NCBI RefSeq assembly: GCF_017676345.1
Contig: NZ_JAFFZM010000025.1
Span: 1-64,000 of the forward strand
Length of the DNA stretch: 64,000 nt
Direction of reading: 5' to 3'
Origin: Streptomyces smyrnaeus
GTDB lineage: Bacteria; Actinomycetota; Actinomycetes; Streptomycetales; Streptomycetaceae
In this document: positions 17,334-25,917 of the stretch, one piece after another
Layout of the letters: each line of letters starts with the position of its first letter
How positions within the stretch are numbered: position 1 is the first letter of the stretch
The notes under the pieces: generated by a model
Told to the model about the DNA's origin: nothing
Seen by the model: the letters and a program-made list of their open reading frames with translations, nothing else
Databases searched by the model: none
Translations under genes and position numbers: made by a program

Positions 17334-18148
17334 TTCTTGGGCTCCGTGCCGAACCACTTCTTGTAGATCTTGTCGTAGCGGCCGTCCCCCTTGGCCTTCT
17401 TGATCGTCTTGTTGATCTGCTTGCGCAGTGCGTCGTTGCCGGTGCGCACACCGATGCCGTACTGCTCACCCGTGTCGAACTCGGCGGTGACCTGGGTGTC
17501 GGGGTTCTTCTTGGCGTAGTCGTACAGCACGCCGTTGTCGTTGATGCCCGCGTCGACCTGGCCCGTTTTCACCGCGGTCAGCAGCAGGCCCAGGTCCTCG
17601 TACTGGCGGGTGGTGATGCCCTTGCCGTGCTTCTTGGCGTACTCCTCGCCCGTGGTGGACTGCTGGACCCCCAGCTCCTTGCCTTTGAGGTCGTCGAGGG
17701 AGTCGTACTTCTTGCCCTTCTTGGTGAGCAGGGCCTGGGTCGCGTCGAAGTAGGGGGCGGAGAAGTCGAGATTCTTCTCGCGGACGGGCGTGATGGTCAT
17801 GCCGGCCGCGGCCAGGTCGCACTTGCTCGCGTTCAGGTCCTCACCGGACTGGATGCCCTCGAACGGGGTGTCCACGATCTTCTGCTCGACGCCGAGATCC
17901 TTGGCGACCAGATCGACCAGCTCGACGTCGAACCCGACGATCTTCTTGCCCTGTTTGAACTGGAAGGGCTCGTACGGAAGGTGGGTGCAGGTGGTGAGTT
18001 TGCCCGAGGACACCAGCTGCACCTCGTCACCGCTTTTGCCGGAAGTCTTGGTGCTGGAACAGGCGGTGACGGCCGTCAGCAGTGCGGCCGTCAGTACTGC
18101 CGTGCGGGATATCCGGTGCTTTCGATTACGCGCGGATCGTGCGGACAC
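17330..18148 (-). CDS. Polar amino-acid ABC importer, substrate-binding lipoprotein
   Basis: 272 aa SBP_bac_3 family lipoprotein that captures the amino acid outside the membrane. A basic start (SARSARNRKHRISRT) and hydrophobic stretch end in lipobox VTAC followed by SSTKTSG. The mature part has THLPYEPFQFKQGKKIVGFDVELVDLVAKDLG and DLAAAGMTITPVREKNLDFS, signatures of Glu/Gln-type receptors. GTG 18148 has GGAGG four bases upstream; longer frames are not supported. First gene of the operon. Confidence 0.92.
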   Translation of the reverse strand: MSARSARNRKHRISRTAVLTAALLTAVTACSSTKTSGKSGDEVQLVSSGKLTTCTHLPYEPFQFKQGKKIVGFDVELVDLVAKDLGVEQKIVDTPFEGIQSGEDLNASKCDLAAAGMTITPVREKNLDFSAPYFDATQALLTKKGKKYDSLDDLKGKELGVQQSTTGEEYAKKHGKGITTRQYEDLGLLLTAVKTGQVDAGINDNGVLYDYAKKNPDTQVTAEFDTGEQYGIGVRTGNDALRKQINKTIKKAKGDGRYDKIYKKWFGTEPKK

Positions 18149-18235
18149 AGCGCCTCCACAAGGGGGACAGGTCGGCAATGGAGCCCGATCATGGCCGGTA
18201 AATGCCGTGCATCCTGCCATCGGCGCGGGGCGATG

Positions 18236-18305
18236 TCAGCTGTGCGTTCGAGGTCAGCCGTACATCTGTGTCAGCCGTACGTCTGTGTCAACCGTGCGTT
18301 CTGTG
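18236..18305. repeat. Four tandem copies of a 17-18-bp repeat
   Basis: Copies at 18236-18253, 18254-18270, 18271-18287 and 18288-18305 of a unit near TCAGCCGTACGTCTGTG; copies 2 and 3 differ at one base. The last copy covers the stop codon of the ATPase gene. Lies between the stop of the ATPase gene and the start of the ABC operon, so it could be regulator sites for the operon or a slippage product. Confidence 0.75.
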
Positions 18306-18785
18306 GCATTCCAGCTCGGCCCACACGGCGTGCCCCGTCACTCCCTCGGAGCCGCCTGTGCGGGCCTTGCGTATGCCCCAGTCGTCGGCGAGCACGCTCA
18401 CCAGCAGCAGGCCCCTTCCGTTCTCGCGTTCGTCGTCGCCGATCCGGCCACGGTCGGCGTCCTCGACCCGCATGACCGACTTGCCGCCGCCCTCGTCCGC
18501 CACTTCCAGGCGCAACCGCACGCCGATGACCCACAGCTCGCAGCTGACCTTCTCGCTGTCCGTGTGACGCACAGCGTTGGTGAACAGCTCCGACATCAAC
18601 AGCTGGGCGTCGGCGTTGGACTCGTCATCGACGTACCACTCGCGCAATCTCTCGAGCACACGGGCGCGTGCGAGAGCCACGGAGGTGTCGCGGGCCGGCA
18701 GATGGAAGGCATCGCGCAGTGGACGGGTCGTCGGCGCGCCGTCAAGCCGGTGTTCTAAAGGCAGGGCGTCATGGGGGGCAGCCAC
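18288..18785 (-). CDS. Anti-sigma-factor-like ATPase (HATPase_c, RsbW/SpoIIAB fold)
   Basis: About 165 aa. GHKL ATPase domain with N-box LLMSELFTNAVRHT, G1-like LRLEVADEGGG and G2-like NGRGLLLVSVLADDWGI. Such single-domain proteins are abundant in Streptomyces, usually beside XRE-DUF5753/DUF397 gene pairs as here, and are thought to act as anti-sigma or regulatory kinases. GTG 18785 is preferred because GGAG lies just upstream; TTG 18821 would add 12 residues but has no ribosome site. Divergent from the XRE gene. Confidence 0.82.
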   Translation of the reverse strand: MAAPHDALPLEHRLDGAPTTRPLRDAFHLPARDTSVALARARVLERLREWYVDDESNADAQLLMSELFTNAVRHTDSEKVSCELWVIGVRLRLEVADEGGGKSVMRVEDADRGRIGDDERENGRGLLLVSVLADDWGIRKARTGGSEGVTGHAVWAELECHRTHG

Positions 18786-18828
18786 AGCTCCACTATGCGG
18801 TTCGTCACTCGCGTATGGCAAGGATCAA

Positions 18829-18843
18829 TCTGTAAATTGCAGA
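18829..18843. promoter_or_regulatory. Imperfect palindrome between the ATPase and XRE genes
   Basis: TCTGTAAATTGCAGA matches its reverse complement at 12 of 15 positions in the short divergent region. A TTGACA hexamer (18851-18856) downstream of it would suit a -35 element for the XRE gene. Autoregulatory operator is inferred. Confidence 0.45.
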
Positions 18844-18922
18844 AATGTGTTTGACAGGGTGTGCTTGAGAGCTGGCACATGCCAAACTTCCCCTTACCGA
18901 AGTCAGTTGGAGGGGAGCGGCT

Positions 18923-19795
18923 GTGGCGGACTCACGGACGGGCGGTGCGGCGCCCACCGTGCTGCGTGTGGTGCTGGGCAAGAGGCTCCAGCATCTGCGT
19001 GAGAGCGCGGGAGTGACCTTCGAGCAGGCGGCGAGAGCTCTCGATGTCACTCACGCGACCATCCGCCGGATGGAGAAGGCGGAGGTCGGACTCAAGGTCC
19101 CCTATGTCGAGAAGCTGCTGCGCACCTATGGAGTGACGGACCCCGAGGAGATCGACGGTTTCGTCTCGCTCGCCCGGGAGGCGAACCAGCCCGGCTGGTG
19201 GCACCGCTACCGCGATGTGCTGCCCGAGTGGTTCAGCGTCTTCGTGAGCCTGGAGAGCGAATCGGAGGTCATTCGCGCCTACGAGCCGCACTACGTGCCC
19301 GGGCTGCTGCAGACCGAGAGCTACGCCAGGGCAGTGCTGCGCGCCGGTATGCCGCACGCTCCCGAGACGGAGATCAAGCGTGGAGTGGCGCTGCGCATGG
19401 AGCGCCAGACGGTTCTCACCCGGGAGACGAACCCTCCGCTGCTGTGGGCCGTCATCGACGAGACGGTTCTGCGGCGCCCGCTGGGCTCTCCCGAGGTGAT
19501 GCGCGAGCAGATCGACCACCTCATCAGGGCCACCGAGCGGCCGAACGTCGCCCTGCAGATCATGCCCTTCAGCGCGGGGCCGCATCCGGCCATGTATGGC
19601 CCCTTCCACCTCTTCCGGTTCCCACTCGATGAACTGCCCGACATGGTCTGCTCCGAGAGCCTTGTGGGTGCGGTCTACTTCGACCAGCGGGACGACGTCA
19701 GCGTGTTCCTCGAGGCACTGGACCGGATGAGCGCCCAGGCCGTGCCGCTGGTGCGGACCCGGGCGGTCCTGAGTGCACTGCGCAAGGAGATCTGA
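18923..19795 (+). CDS. XRE-family regulator with DUF5753 domain
   Basis: 290 aa. N-terminal Cro/CI helix-turn-helix (LGKRLQHLRESAGVTFEQAARALDVTHATIRRMEKAE pattern, about residues 14-50) followed by DUF5753 (EANQPGWWHRYRDVLPEWF to the end). GTG 18923 follows a strong GGAGGGGAG. This architecture is the WhiJ-like class of Streptomyces regulators, generally paired with a small DUF397 partner that modulates DNA binding. The DUF397 gene follows after three bases, so the two are co-translated. It may control itself and the divergent ATPase gene. Confidence 0.92.
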   Translation: MADSRTGGAAPTVLRVVLGKRLQHLRESAGVTFEQAARALDVTHATIRRMEKAEVGLKVPYVEKLLRTYGVTDPEEIDGFVSLAREANQPGWWHRYRDVLPEWFSVFVSLESESEVIRAYEPHYVPGLLQTESYARAVLRAGMPHAPETEIKRGVALRMERQTVLTRETNPPLLWAVIDETVLRRPLGSPEVMREQIDHLIRATERPNVALQIMPFSAGPHPAMYGPFHLFRFPLDELPDMVCSESLVGAVYFDQRDDVSVFLEALDRMSAQAVPLVRTRAVLSALRKEI

Positions 19796-19798
19796 ACC

Positions 19799-20035
19799 AT
19801 GGGTCGTATCTACAACGGGATGCCCGCCGCACATCTGGGCAACGAGGGATGGCGCAAGCCCTGGAGCGGGGGCAACGGGGGCAGCTGCGTGGAAGCGCTC
19901 AAGCTCGCCGACGGCCGGGTCGCGCTGCGCCAGTCCACCGATCCCGACGGCCCGGCGCTCATCTGCAGCCGGAGTGACATCTCGGGTTTCATCCAGGCGG
20001 CCAAGGCGGGGGAAGCCGACTTCTTGGTCGCCTGA
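19799..20035 (+). CDS. DUF397 small protein
   Basis: 78 aa. The conserved WxKPWSGGNGGSCVE opening, the VALRQSTDPDGPAL middle and the SDISGFIQAAKAGEADFLV end define DUF397, a family found almost only beside XRE-DUF5753 genes in actinomycetes and thought to be a partner or antagonist of that regulator. The gene begins 3 bp after the XRE stop. Slightly longer than the usual ~65 aa because of the first 15 residues. Confidence 0.9.
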   Translation: MGRIYNGMPAAHLGNEGWRKPWSGGNGGSCVEALKLADGRVALRQSTDPDGPALICSRSDISGFIQAAKAGEADFLVA

Positions 20036-20094
20036 GCACAGCAGCCCGGTCCGCGCAAGCCCGGCCCGGACAGACCGATGAGATGGAGAAGCAC

Positions 20095-20904
20095 GTGTCA
20101 GAGGCTGGCTTCAGCCCGGAGCAGATAGACACCACCCGGCCGCACCCGGCCCGGATGTACGACTACTACCTGGGGGGAAAGGACAACTACGAGGCGGACA
20201 GGGACGCGGCGGAGCGGGTCCTGACCGCCCTTCCGGACTTGGCGATCACCGCCCGCAGCAACCGCGACTTCATGCACCGTGCCGTGCGAACGGTTGTCGG
20301 TAACGGTATCCGCCAGATCATCGACATCGGCACCGGCATTCCCACCTCCCCCAACACCCATGAGGTGGCTCGGGAGGTGCACCCGGACGTGCGGGTCGCC
20401 TATGTGGACAACGACCCGATCGTGTCGACCTACGCGGGAGCGAAGCTGACCAACTCCGGCAATGCCGGATTCGTGCTCGCCGACCTCCACGACCCCGTCG
20501 GGATCCTCGACCACCCGGTCACCAAGGAGCTCATCGACTTCGACGAGCCGGTCGCGCTGATGCTGCTGGCGGTGCTGCACTTCGTCACCGACGCCGAGGG
20601 TGCGGCGGACATCGTGCGGACCCTGACCGAGCGGCTTCCTGCCGGAAGCCATCTGATCCTCAGCCACGCGACGGCCGACTTCGACGACAGCGACGGTTTC
20701 GGCAAGGTCGAGAAGGTCTACAACGAGGAATCCACCTCCAACGCCCAGTGGCGGACGGGCGAGGAGATCTCCGCCTTCTTCGAAGGCTTCGAACTGCTGG
20801 AACCCGGCCTGGTGCAGCTGCCCCTGTGGCGGCCCGACGGGCCGGTGCCCAGCGGCGAGGACCTGAGGCACCACATGGGATACGGAGGCGTGGGAGTCAA
20901 GTGA
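20095..20904 (+). CDS. DUF574 SAM-dependent methyltransferase
   Basis: 269 aa. Family hallmarks are TTRPHPARMYDYYLGGKDNYEADRD near the N-terminus, SAM-binding IIDIGTGIPTSPNTHEVA, and VAYVDNDPIV, then ILSHATADF. DUF574 proteins are actinomycete-specific putative methyltransferases of unknown substrate. GTG 20095 is favoured because GGAGAAG lies just upstream; ATG 20083 adds four residues without a ribosome site. It follows the DUF397 gene by 59 bp on the same strand and may be in the same unit. Confidence 0.88.
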   Translation: MSEAGFSPEQIDTTRPHPARMYDYYLGGKDNYEADRDAAERVLTALPDLAITARSNRDFMHRAVRTVVGNGIRQIIDIGTGIPTSPNTHEVAREVHPDVRVAYVDNDPIVSTYAGAKLTNSGNAGFVLADLHDPVGILDHPVTKELIDFDEPVALMLLAVLHFVTDAEGAADIVRTLTERLPAGSHLILSHATADFDDSDGFGKVEKVYNEESTSNAQWRTGEEISAFFEGFELLEPGLVQLPLWRPDGPVPSGEDLRHHMGYGGVGVK

Positions 20905-20910
20905 GTGCCG

Positions 20911-20938
20911 GGCGGGCCGGTCGTGCCACCGGCCCGCC
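20911..20938. terminator. Bidirectional hairpin terminator
   Basis: GGCGGGCCGGT (20911-20921) and ACCGGCCCGCC (20928-20938) form a perfect 11-bp stem with a 6-base loop, placed 6 bp after the methyltransferase stop and between it and the convergent beta-galactosidase stop. Confidence 0.8.
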
Positions 20939-20957
20939 TGTCCGCCTCACACTGCTG

Positions 20958-23900
20958 TCACGTGGAGGGGGCGACCTCCGAGAAGGTGAAGCCGAACTCG
21001 GCCGGCTCGGCGGCGAGCTGGTACTGCGGCAGCACACCCGGTCCGCAGGACTGTGAACCGATCCCGTGCATCCGGTGGTCGAGATTGACCCACACCGTCT
21101 CCCCGGGAGTGAGGTCGGTGGTGTGTCCGGCCGCGTCCAGCTGTTCGCTCGTCCAGCGGCGGGCGGTGAACCAGCACGTCGCTCCGTCCGCCTCGACCCG
21201 CAGCCCCGGCCTTCCGGGGCCCCGTGTCAGCTCCGCCCAGCGGACATCCGGCCGGGCACCGTTCTCCTGGGGCCGTACATAGGGCGTCTGGAGCGCGTCC
21301 ACGGTGCTGCGCCACAGCCCGGTACGCGCGGCTGCCGTAGTGTCGGGGTAGCCCTCGCCCGGACCGCCGCCGAACCACCTCGCGTGGCCGTAGGCGGACG
21401 GCAGCCCCAGCCGTACACCCAGCCTGGGCAGCGGGAAGGCCCAGTCGCCCTCCGGCTCGACCGTCACCGTCAGCCGCAGCCGCTCGACGGTCCCCGTCCA
21501 CCGGTAGACCGTGCGCAGACCCAGCGCCGAGGCGGCAGGAGCCACCCGGGTACGGACGACGAGCGCCTCGGGCGTCAGCTCCACGCTGTCCGTCCGGTGC
21601 CGCATCCGGTGCAGCCCGTGGCGGCGCCACAGCGGGCCGTTGCGCACATCCGGCTGGAAGGACGCTCCATCGTCGTTGTCGGTGGTCGCCCGCCACACGT
21701 CCAGCCTCGGCCCGTGCAGGGGCACACCTCCCAGACGCAGCAGGGCGCCGCTGTCCGCCGCGAAGACCGCCGGACCCAGCCGGATCCGTCCATCGCCGCC
21801 GTCCGCCGTCTCCTGGCCGTCTGCGGCGTCGTGCCGGCGCGGTGCGGCGGGAGCCGAGGGGAGGGTGGCAGCCGGTGGGTACTCCGGCTCGGCGGCCCGC
21901 AGCTGCCCCCAGGCGACCGGGTGCCCGGGCTCGCCCCAGGCGGTCCGGTGGGCGAGGACCGCGCGAACGCTCCACCATGCCTCCCCCGACCGCACCGTCT
22001 CCGGTGGGGAAGGCAGCGGCAGTTCCACGGACCCGCCGGGCGGCACGGACGCCTCCGGCAGGGGCAGCATGCCGCCGCTGACCTGCTCGCCCTCGATCTC
22101 GTACGACCACTCCAGGGCGAGGTGGGACAGGTCGACGAAGTCGTGCCCGTTGGTGACCAGCACGCTGCCGGGCGCCGCAGCCGGACCGATCCGGACCGGC
22201 TCGATCACCTTCTTGTACTCGATCAGCCCGGGGGAGGGGGTGCGGTCGGGGAAGAGGAGGCCGTCGCAGACGAAGTTGCCGTCGTGCACCTGCTCACCGA
22301 AGTCACCTCCGTACGCGAACCAGCGTCGGCCGTCCTCCGTGCGTTGCGCCAGACCGTGATCGATCCACTCCCACACGAAGCCGCCCTGGCAGCGTTCGTA
22401 CGTCTCGAAAAGCCGCTGGTACTCGCTCAGACCGCCCGGTCCGTTGCCCATGGCGTGCGCGTACTCGCACAGGACGAACGGCAGGGCGCGGCGGCGGGCG
22501 TCTTGTGAGGCATCGTCCAGGGCGGGTTCCTCACGGCGTCCCACCAGTTCCACCCCGGCGTGCGGCAGATACATCCGGGAGTAGAAGTCGCTGTCCGGGC
22601 AGCTGTGGTCGCCCTCGTAGTGGAGTGGCCTGGAAGGGTCCCGTCGTCGGATCCAGCGGGCCATCTCCGTCAGTCCCGCACCCGTTCCGCACTCGTTGCC
22701 CAGGGACCAGATGACGACGGACGGGTGGTTCTTGTCCCGCTCCACCATGCGGGCTGCGCGGTCGAGCAGCGCGGGGGTCCACCGGTCGTCGTCGACGGGA
22801 TTGCGTGCGTCGCCCAGTCCGACGAAACCGTGCGTCTCCAGGTCGCACTCGTCCACCACCCACAGGCCGAACTCGTCGCACAGGTCGAGGAAAGCCGGGT
22901 GCGGCGGGTAGTGGCTGGTGCGTACGGCGTTGATGTTGTGCTGCTTCATCAGCACCAGATCACGCCGCATGGTCTCGTGATCCACCGCCCGTCCTGTCTC
23001 GGGGTGGAACTCGTGCCGGTTGACCCCGCGCAGCAGTACTCTGCGGCCGTTGACCTTGAACAGTCCGTCCTCGATTGTCACCGTGCGGAAACCGATGCGC
23101 AGGGCGATCCGCTCACCGCCGACGGTCAGTTCGGCGTCGTAGAGCCGTGGCGACTCCGCACTCCACGGTTCGACCTGCCCGGTCATCGGCTCACCGGTGC
23201 GCAGTTCCCAGCCGAGCTCCGGCACGGTGATCTGCCCTGGTGGATCGCATTCGACGCGCAGCGTGCCGCGGCCCGTGACGTGGTCGTACTCGGCGTGCAC
23301 GGTGTGGTCGCTCGCGGCACCGGCGGGACGGTGCAGCAGTGTGACCTCCCGGAAGATTCCCGGCAGCCACCACATGTCCTGGTCCTCCAGGTAGCTTCCG
23401 GCGGACCACTGGTGCACCCGGACGGCCAGAACGTTGCCGCGGCGCCGCAGCAGTGCTCCGACCGCGAACTCGTGCGGCAGTCTGGAACCTTGGAAGGTGC
23501 CGAGCTCCTGTCCGTTCAGCCAGACCCGCGCGCAGGACTCCACCCCCTCGAAGCGCAGCAGCGTCTCACCGGCGTCTGCCACCTCCACACCGTCCGGGGC
23601 GGTGTCGCCTGCTGTCGGCAGTGGCCAGTCGGCCGGCAGGTCGAAGACATGGCGGTGGTCGCCGGTCGGGTTCTCGTCCGGGACACGCGGCGGGTCGACG
23701 GGGAAGGGGTAGCGGACGTTCGTGTAGGCGGGTGCACCGTGCCCGTGCAGCACCCAGTGGGAAGGCACGGGCAGTTCGCCCCACCGGGTGTCGTCGTAGT
23801 CCGGGGCCGCGAAGGCGGCACCGTGCTGGTCGGCGGTGGGGGAGAGGCGGAACTTCCATGCCGTACCGGTCAGCGTGAGGCGGCGCGCGTCGGACCCCGG

Positions 23901-24011
23901 TGCCCACGCACGCGGTGGCAGACAGCCGGTCCCCGGGGAGACGTCCTCGTAGTACGGCACGGGCGGCGGTGCCGAGACAGAGGGCGGACCGGCCGGAGGG
24001 GGAGTGCTCAT
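20958..24011 (-). CDS. Beta-galactosidase, GH2 family (LacZ type)
   Basis: 1017 aa, matching E. coli LacZ size and five-domain plan: sugar-binding domain (TAWKFRLSP, residues 50-230), Ig-like domain, TIM-barrel catalytic domain (about 310-600) and C-terminal domains. Catalytic residues are visible: acid/base Glu440 in VIWSLGNECGTG and nucleophile Glu516 in PFVLCEYAHAMGNGPG; the HHPETG-region motif NRHEFHPETGRAVD and RTSHYPPHP are intact. ATG 24011 follows GAGGAGACGC. The N-terminus is Pro-rich without a signal peptide, so it is cytoplasmic. No permease or LacI regulator is adjacent. Confidence 0.95.
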   Translation of the reverse strand: MSTPPPAGPPSVSAPPPVPYYEDVSPGTGCLPPRAWAPGSDARRLTLTGTAWKFRLSPTADQHGAAFAAPDYDDTRWGELPVPSHWVLHGHGAPAYTNVRYPFPVDPPRVPDENPTGDHRHVFDLPADWPLPTAGDTAPDGVEVADAGETLLRFEGVESCARVWLNGQELGTFQGSRLPHEFAVGALLRRRGNVLAVRVHQWSAGSYLEDQDMWWLPGIFREVTLLHRPAGAASDHTVHAEYDHVTGRGTLRVECDPPGQITVPELGWELRTGEPMTGQVEPWSAESPRLYDAELTVGGERIALRIGFRTVTIEDGLFKVNGRRVLLRGVNRHEFHPETGRAVDHETMRRDLVLMKQHNINAVRTSHYPPHPAFLDLCDEFGLWVVDECDLETHGFVGLGDARNPVDDDRWTPALLDRAARMVERDKNHPSVVIWSLGNECGTGAGLTEMARWIRRRDPSRPLHYEGDHSCPDSDFYSRMYLPHAGVELVGRREEPALDDASQDARRRALPFVLCEYAHAMGNGPGGLSEYQRLFETYERCQGGFVWEWIDHGLAQRTEDGRRWFAYGGDFGEQVHDGNFVCDGLLFPDRTPSPGLIEYKKVIEPVRIGPAAAPGSVLVTNGHDFVDLSHLALEWSYEIEGEQVSGGMLPLPEASVPPGGSVELPLPSPPETVRSGEAWWSVRAVLAHRTAWGEPGHPVAWGQLRAAEPEYPPAATLPSAPAAPRRHDAADGQETADGGDGRIRLGPAVFAADSGALLRLGGVPLHGPRLDVWRATTDNDDGASFQPDVRNGPLWRRHGLHRMRHRTDSVELTPEALVVRTRVAPAASALGLRTVYRWTGTVERLRLTVTVEPEGDWAFPLPRLGVRLGLPSAYGHARWFGGGPGEGYPDTTAAARTGLWRSTVDALQTPYVRPQENGARPDVRWAELTRGPGRPGLRVEADGATCWFTARRWTSEQLDAAGHTTDLTPGETVWVNLDHRMHGIGSQSCGPGVLPQYQLAAEPAEFGFTFSEVAPST

Positions 24012-24127
24012 GCGTCTCCTCGGTTTCTGTTCGCTCTTGTGGTTTCTCTCCCACCAACCGGCCCCCTCGCATGCCTACTTCATAACCCGAATGCATACGG
24101 TGAGCGCGACATGACACAGTGGTTTCC

Positions 24128-24901
24128 ATGACGATGCCACCGCCGCCGAACCAGCCGCCAGCGGGCGGCCCACCGCCTCCCGTGCAGCCGCCGGGCGGTT
24201 TCGGACCACCCGGGTCCGGTGGCTTCGGTCCACCTGCCGGAGGCGGCTGGCCCCCTCCGAAGCCGCCCGGCCGCAACAACGGAAAGACGATCGCGGCAGT
24301 CGTGGTGGCTGCTGTCGTCGCAATCGCACTCATCACGGCGTCAGTCGTCTTCATGACCCGGGACGACTGGGACACCGATGCCTCCGCTGAGGGCAAGCCT
24401 TCCGCGTCACAGTCGCCCTCGCCCTCGCCGTCCGCCTCGGACGAGCCGAGCGGGATACCGTCCGAAGAGCCTTCCCCAAGTGGTGAGGCGACCGAGTTTC
24501 CGGGACCGGGGGAGGACGACGAGCCGTCCGAGGAGCCCGACCAGGACGCCAGCGATGTGCCGCTGCCTTCGTTCCTGCTCCGTGTCGGTGACTGCTACGA
24601 CCGCTCCAAGGAGCGCGAGGCCGCGGTGGTGAACCGCGACTGCGACAAGCCCCACGACGCGGAGGTCGTCAGCCGCAAGAAGCTCACCGGTACCTACAGC
24701 ACCGACGGTGCCGTACGGAGCAAGGCCGACTCGATGTGCCGCACCCTGCTGCGCAACAAGGCGGCCAAACAGCCGGCCGGCACGGTGGGCGGAACACTCA
24801 TCTCGTATCCGAAGTCGAAGAACGTCGGCAAGGCCTTCAGTTACGTCACCTGCAGTCTGACGGCGGGCAAGGGTAAGAAGCTGCACAAACCGCTGGTGTG
24901 A
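24128..24901 (+). CDS. Single-pass membrane protein with septum-formation-like extracytoplasmic domain
   Basis: About 257 aa. A Pro/Gly-rich cytoplasmic N-terminus (PPPPNQPPAGGPPPPVQPPGG) leads to one transmembrane helix (IAAVVVAAVVAIALITASVVF, about residues 55-75), a Ser/Pro/Glu-rich spacer, and a C-terminal domain with four Cys (VGDCYDR, NRDCDKPHDAEVV, DSMCRTLL, YVTCSL). The CDKPHDAEV motif is typical of the actinobacterial septum_form family. ATG 24128 or GTG 24119 may be used; no ribosome site is visible and a leaderless start is possible. Function is unassigned beyond cell-envelope location. Confidence 0.75.
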   Translation: MTMPPPPNQPPAGGPPPPVQPPGGFGPPGSGGFGPPAGGGWPPPKPPGRNNGKTIAAVVVAAVVAIALITASVVFMTRDDWDTDASAEGKPSASQSPSPSPSASDEPSGIPSEEPSPSGEATEFPGPGEDDEPSEEPDQDASDVPLPSFLLRVGDCYDRSKEREAAVVNRDCDKPHDAEVVSRKKLTGTYSTDGAVRSKADSMCRTLLRNKAAKQPAGTVGGTLISYPKSKNVGKAFSYVTCSLTAGKGKKLHKPLV

Positions 24902-24985
24902 TTGTTCCGACCGGGTGCGCGCTCCCGATGTACCTCAACGCGACGGTCTCCGCGCGTAGTTGAGCCTCCGAAGTTGGCATGGACG

Positions 24986-25019
24986 CATCGATCGCGGGGT
25001 AAATCCGCCGCGACCGATG
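24986..25019. other. Hairpin upstream of the lipase gene
   Basis: CATCGATCGCGG (24986-24997) and CCGCGACCGATG (25008-25019) can form a 12-bp stem with one mismatch around a 10-base loop GGTAAATCCG. It lies 40 bp before the lipase start, so it is either a leader element of that gene or the terminator of the preceding gene. Confidence 0.5.
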
Positions 25020-25058
25020 TGACAGCTGTTCCTTCCGTGCCTACCCCTGAGAGGCTCC

Positions 25059-25859
25059 ATGAAGCTGCGCAGATGGGCGTCCACGGCCACCGCCGTCGCC
25101 GTCTTCCTCGGACTTTCCTCCCTCACCGGAGCCGCGTCCGCATCCGCCGAAGAGACCGCCGCCACCGGCTATGTGGCCCTGGGCGACTCCTACTCCTCCG
25201 GAGTGGGCGCCGGGGACTACGAGGGGGGCGACTGCAAGCGGAGCGCGAACGCGTATCCGAAGCTGTGGAACGCCGCCAACTCCCCGTCCTCCTTCGACTT
25301 CACAGCCTGCTCCGGCGCGCGGACCGACGACGTGCTCGCCGGTCAGCTCGGCCCCCTCAACTCGTCAACGGGCCTGGTGAGCATCAGCGTCGGTGGCAAC
25401 GACGCCGGGTTCGCCGACGCCATGACGACCTGCGTCACACAGGGAGAGAGCGCCTGTCTGGCGCGCATCCAGCAGGCCCGTGACTACATCAACAGCACCC
25501 TGCCCGGCAAGCTCGACGGCGTCTACAACGCCATCGCCCAGAAGGCGCCCTCGGCGAAGGTCGTCGTGCTGGGCTACCCCCACATCTACAAGCTCGGCGG
25601 CGACTGTGTCGTCGGCATCAGTGAGAAGTCCCGAGAGGCCATCAACGCCGCGTCCGACGATCTGAACGACGTCACCGCCAAGCGTGCGGCGGACCACGGG
25701 TTCAGCTTCGGCGACGTGCGCCCCACCTTCGCGGGACACGAGATCTGCTCGGGTGACGAGTGGCTGCACAGTGTCACCTTCCCCGTGGACGAGTCCTACC
25801 ACCCCACCGCGGCCGGACAGTCCGGCGGCTACCTCCCGGTCCTGGAGGGCCTCGCCTGA
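25059..25859 (+). CDS. Secreted SGNH-hydrolase lipase/esterase
   Basis: 266 aa. Sec signal (KLRRWASTATAVAVFLGLSS ... ASA) then mature enzyme. SGNH blocks: catalytic Ser in ALGDSYSSGVGAGDY, Gly in ACSGARTDDV, Asn in SVGGNDAGF, catalytic His in SYHPTAAGQ. Six Cys (DCKR, FTACSGA, MTTCVTQGESAC, GDCVVG, HEICSG) are placed as in the extracellular Streptomyces lipases of the S. rimosus type, where they form disulfides. ATG 25059 has a GAGAGG ribosome site. Hydrolyses ester bonds of lipids outside the cell. Confidence 0.93.
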   Translation: MKLRRWASTATAVAVFLGLSSLTGAASASAEETAATGYVALGDSYSSGVGAGDYEGGDCKRSANAYPKLWNAANSPSSFDFTACSGARTDDVLAGQLGPLNSSTGLVSISVGGNDAGFADAMTTCVTQGESACLARIQQARDYINSTLPGKLDGVYNAIAQKAPSAKVVVLGYPHIYKLGGDCVVGISEKSREAINAASDDLNDVTAKRAADHGFSFGDVRPTFAGHEICSGDEWLHSVTFPVDESYHPTAAGQSGGYLPVLEGLA

Positions 25860-25873
25860 CAGGACGTTGCGAC

Positions 25874-25913
25874 GCCTGTGCCGCCGCCCTGTTCCAAGGA
25901 CGGCGGCACAGGC
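25874..25913. terminator. Strong bidirectional hairpin terminator
   Basis: GCCTGTGCCGCCG (25874-25886) and CGGCGGCACAGGC (25901-25913) form a perfect 13-bp stem with a 14-base loop between the convergent lipase and SWIM-protein stops. Confidence 0.88.
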
Positions 25914-25917
25914 GCGC

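Noticed and set aside
18236..18305. CRISPR-like array
   Set aside because: Repeat units are directly adjacent with no spacers and no cas genes are nearby.
25020..25058. Possible c-di-AMP (ydaO) riboswitch before the secreted lipase
   Set aside because: The leader is too short and lacks the multi-helix conserved core; only one hairpin is visible.
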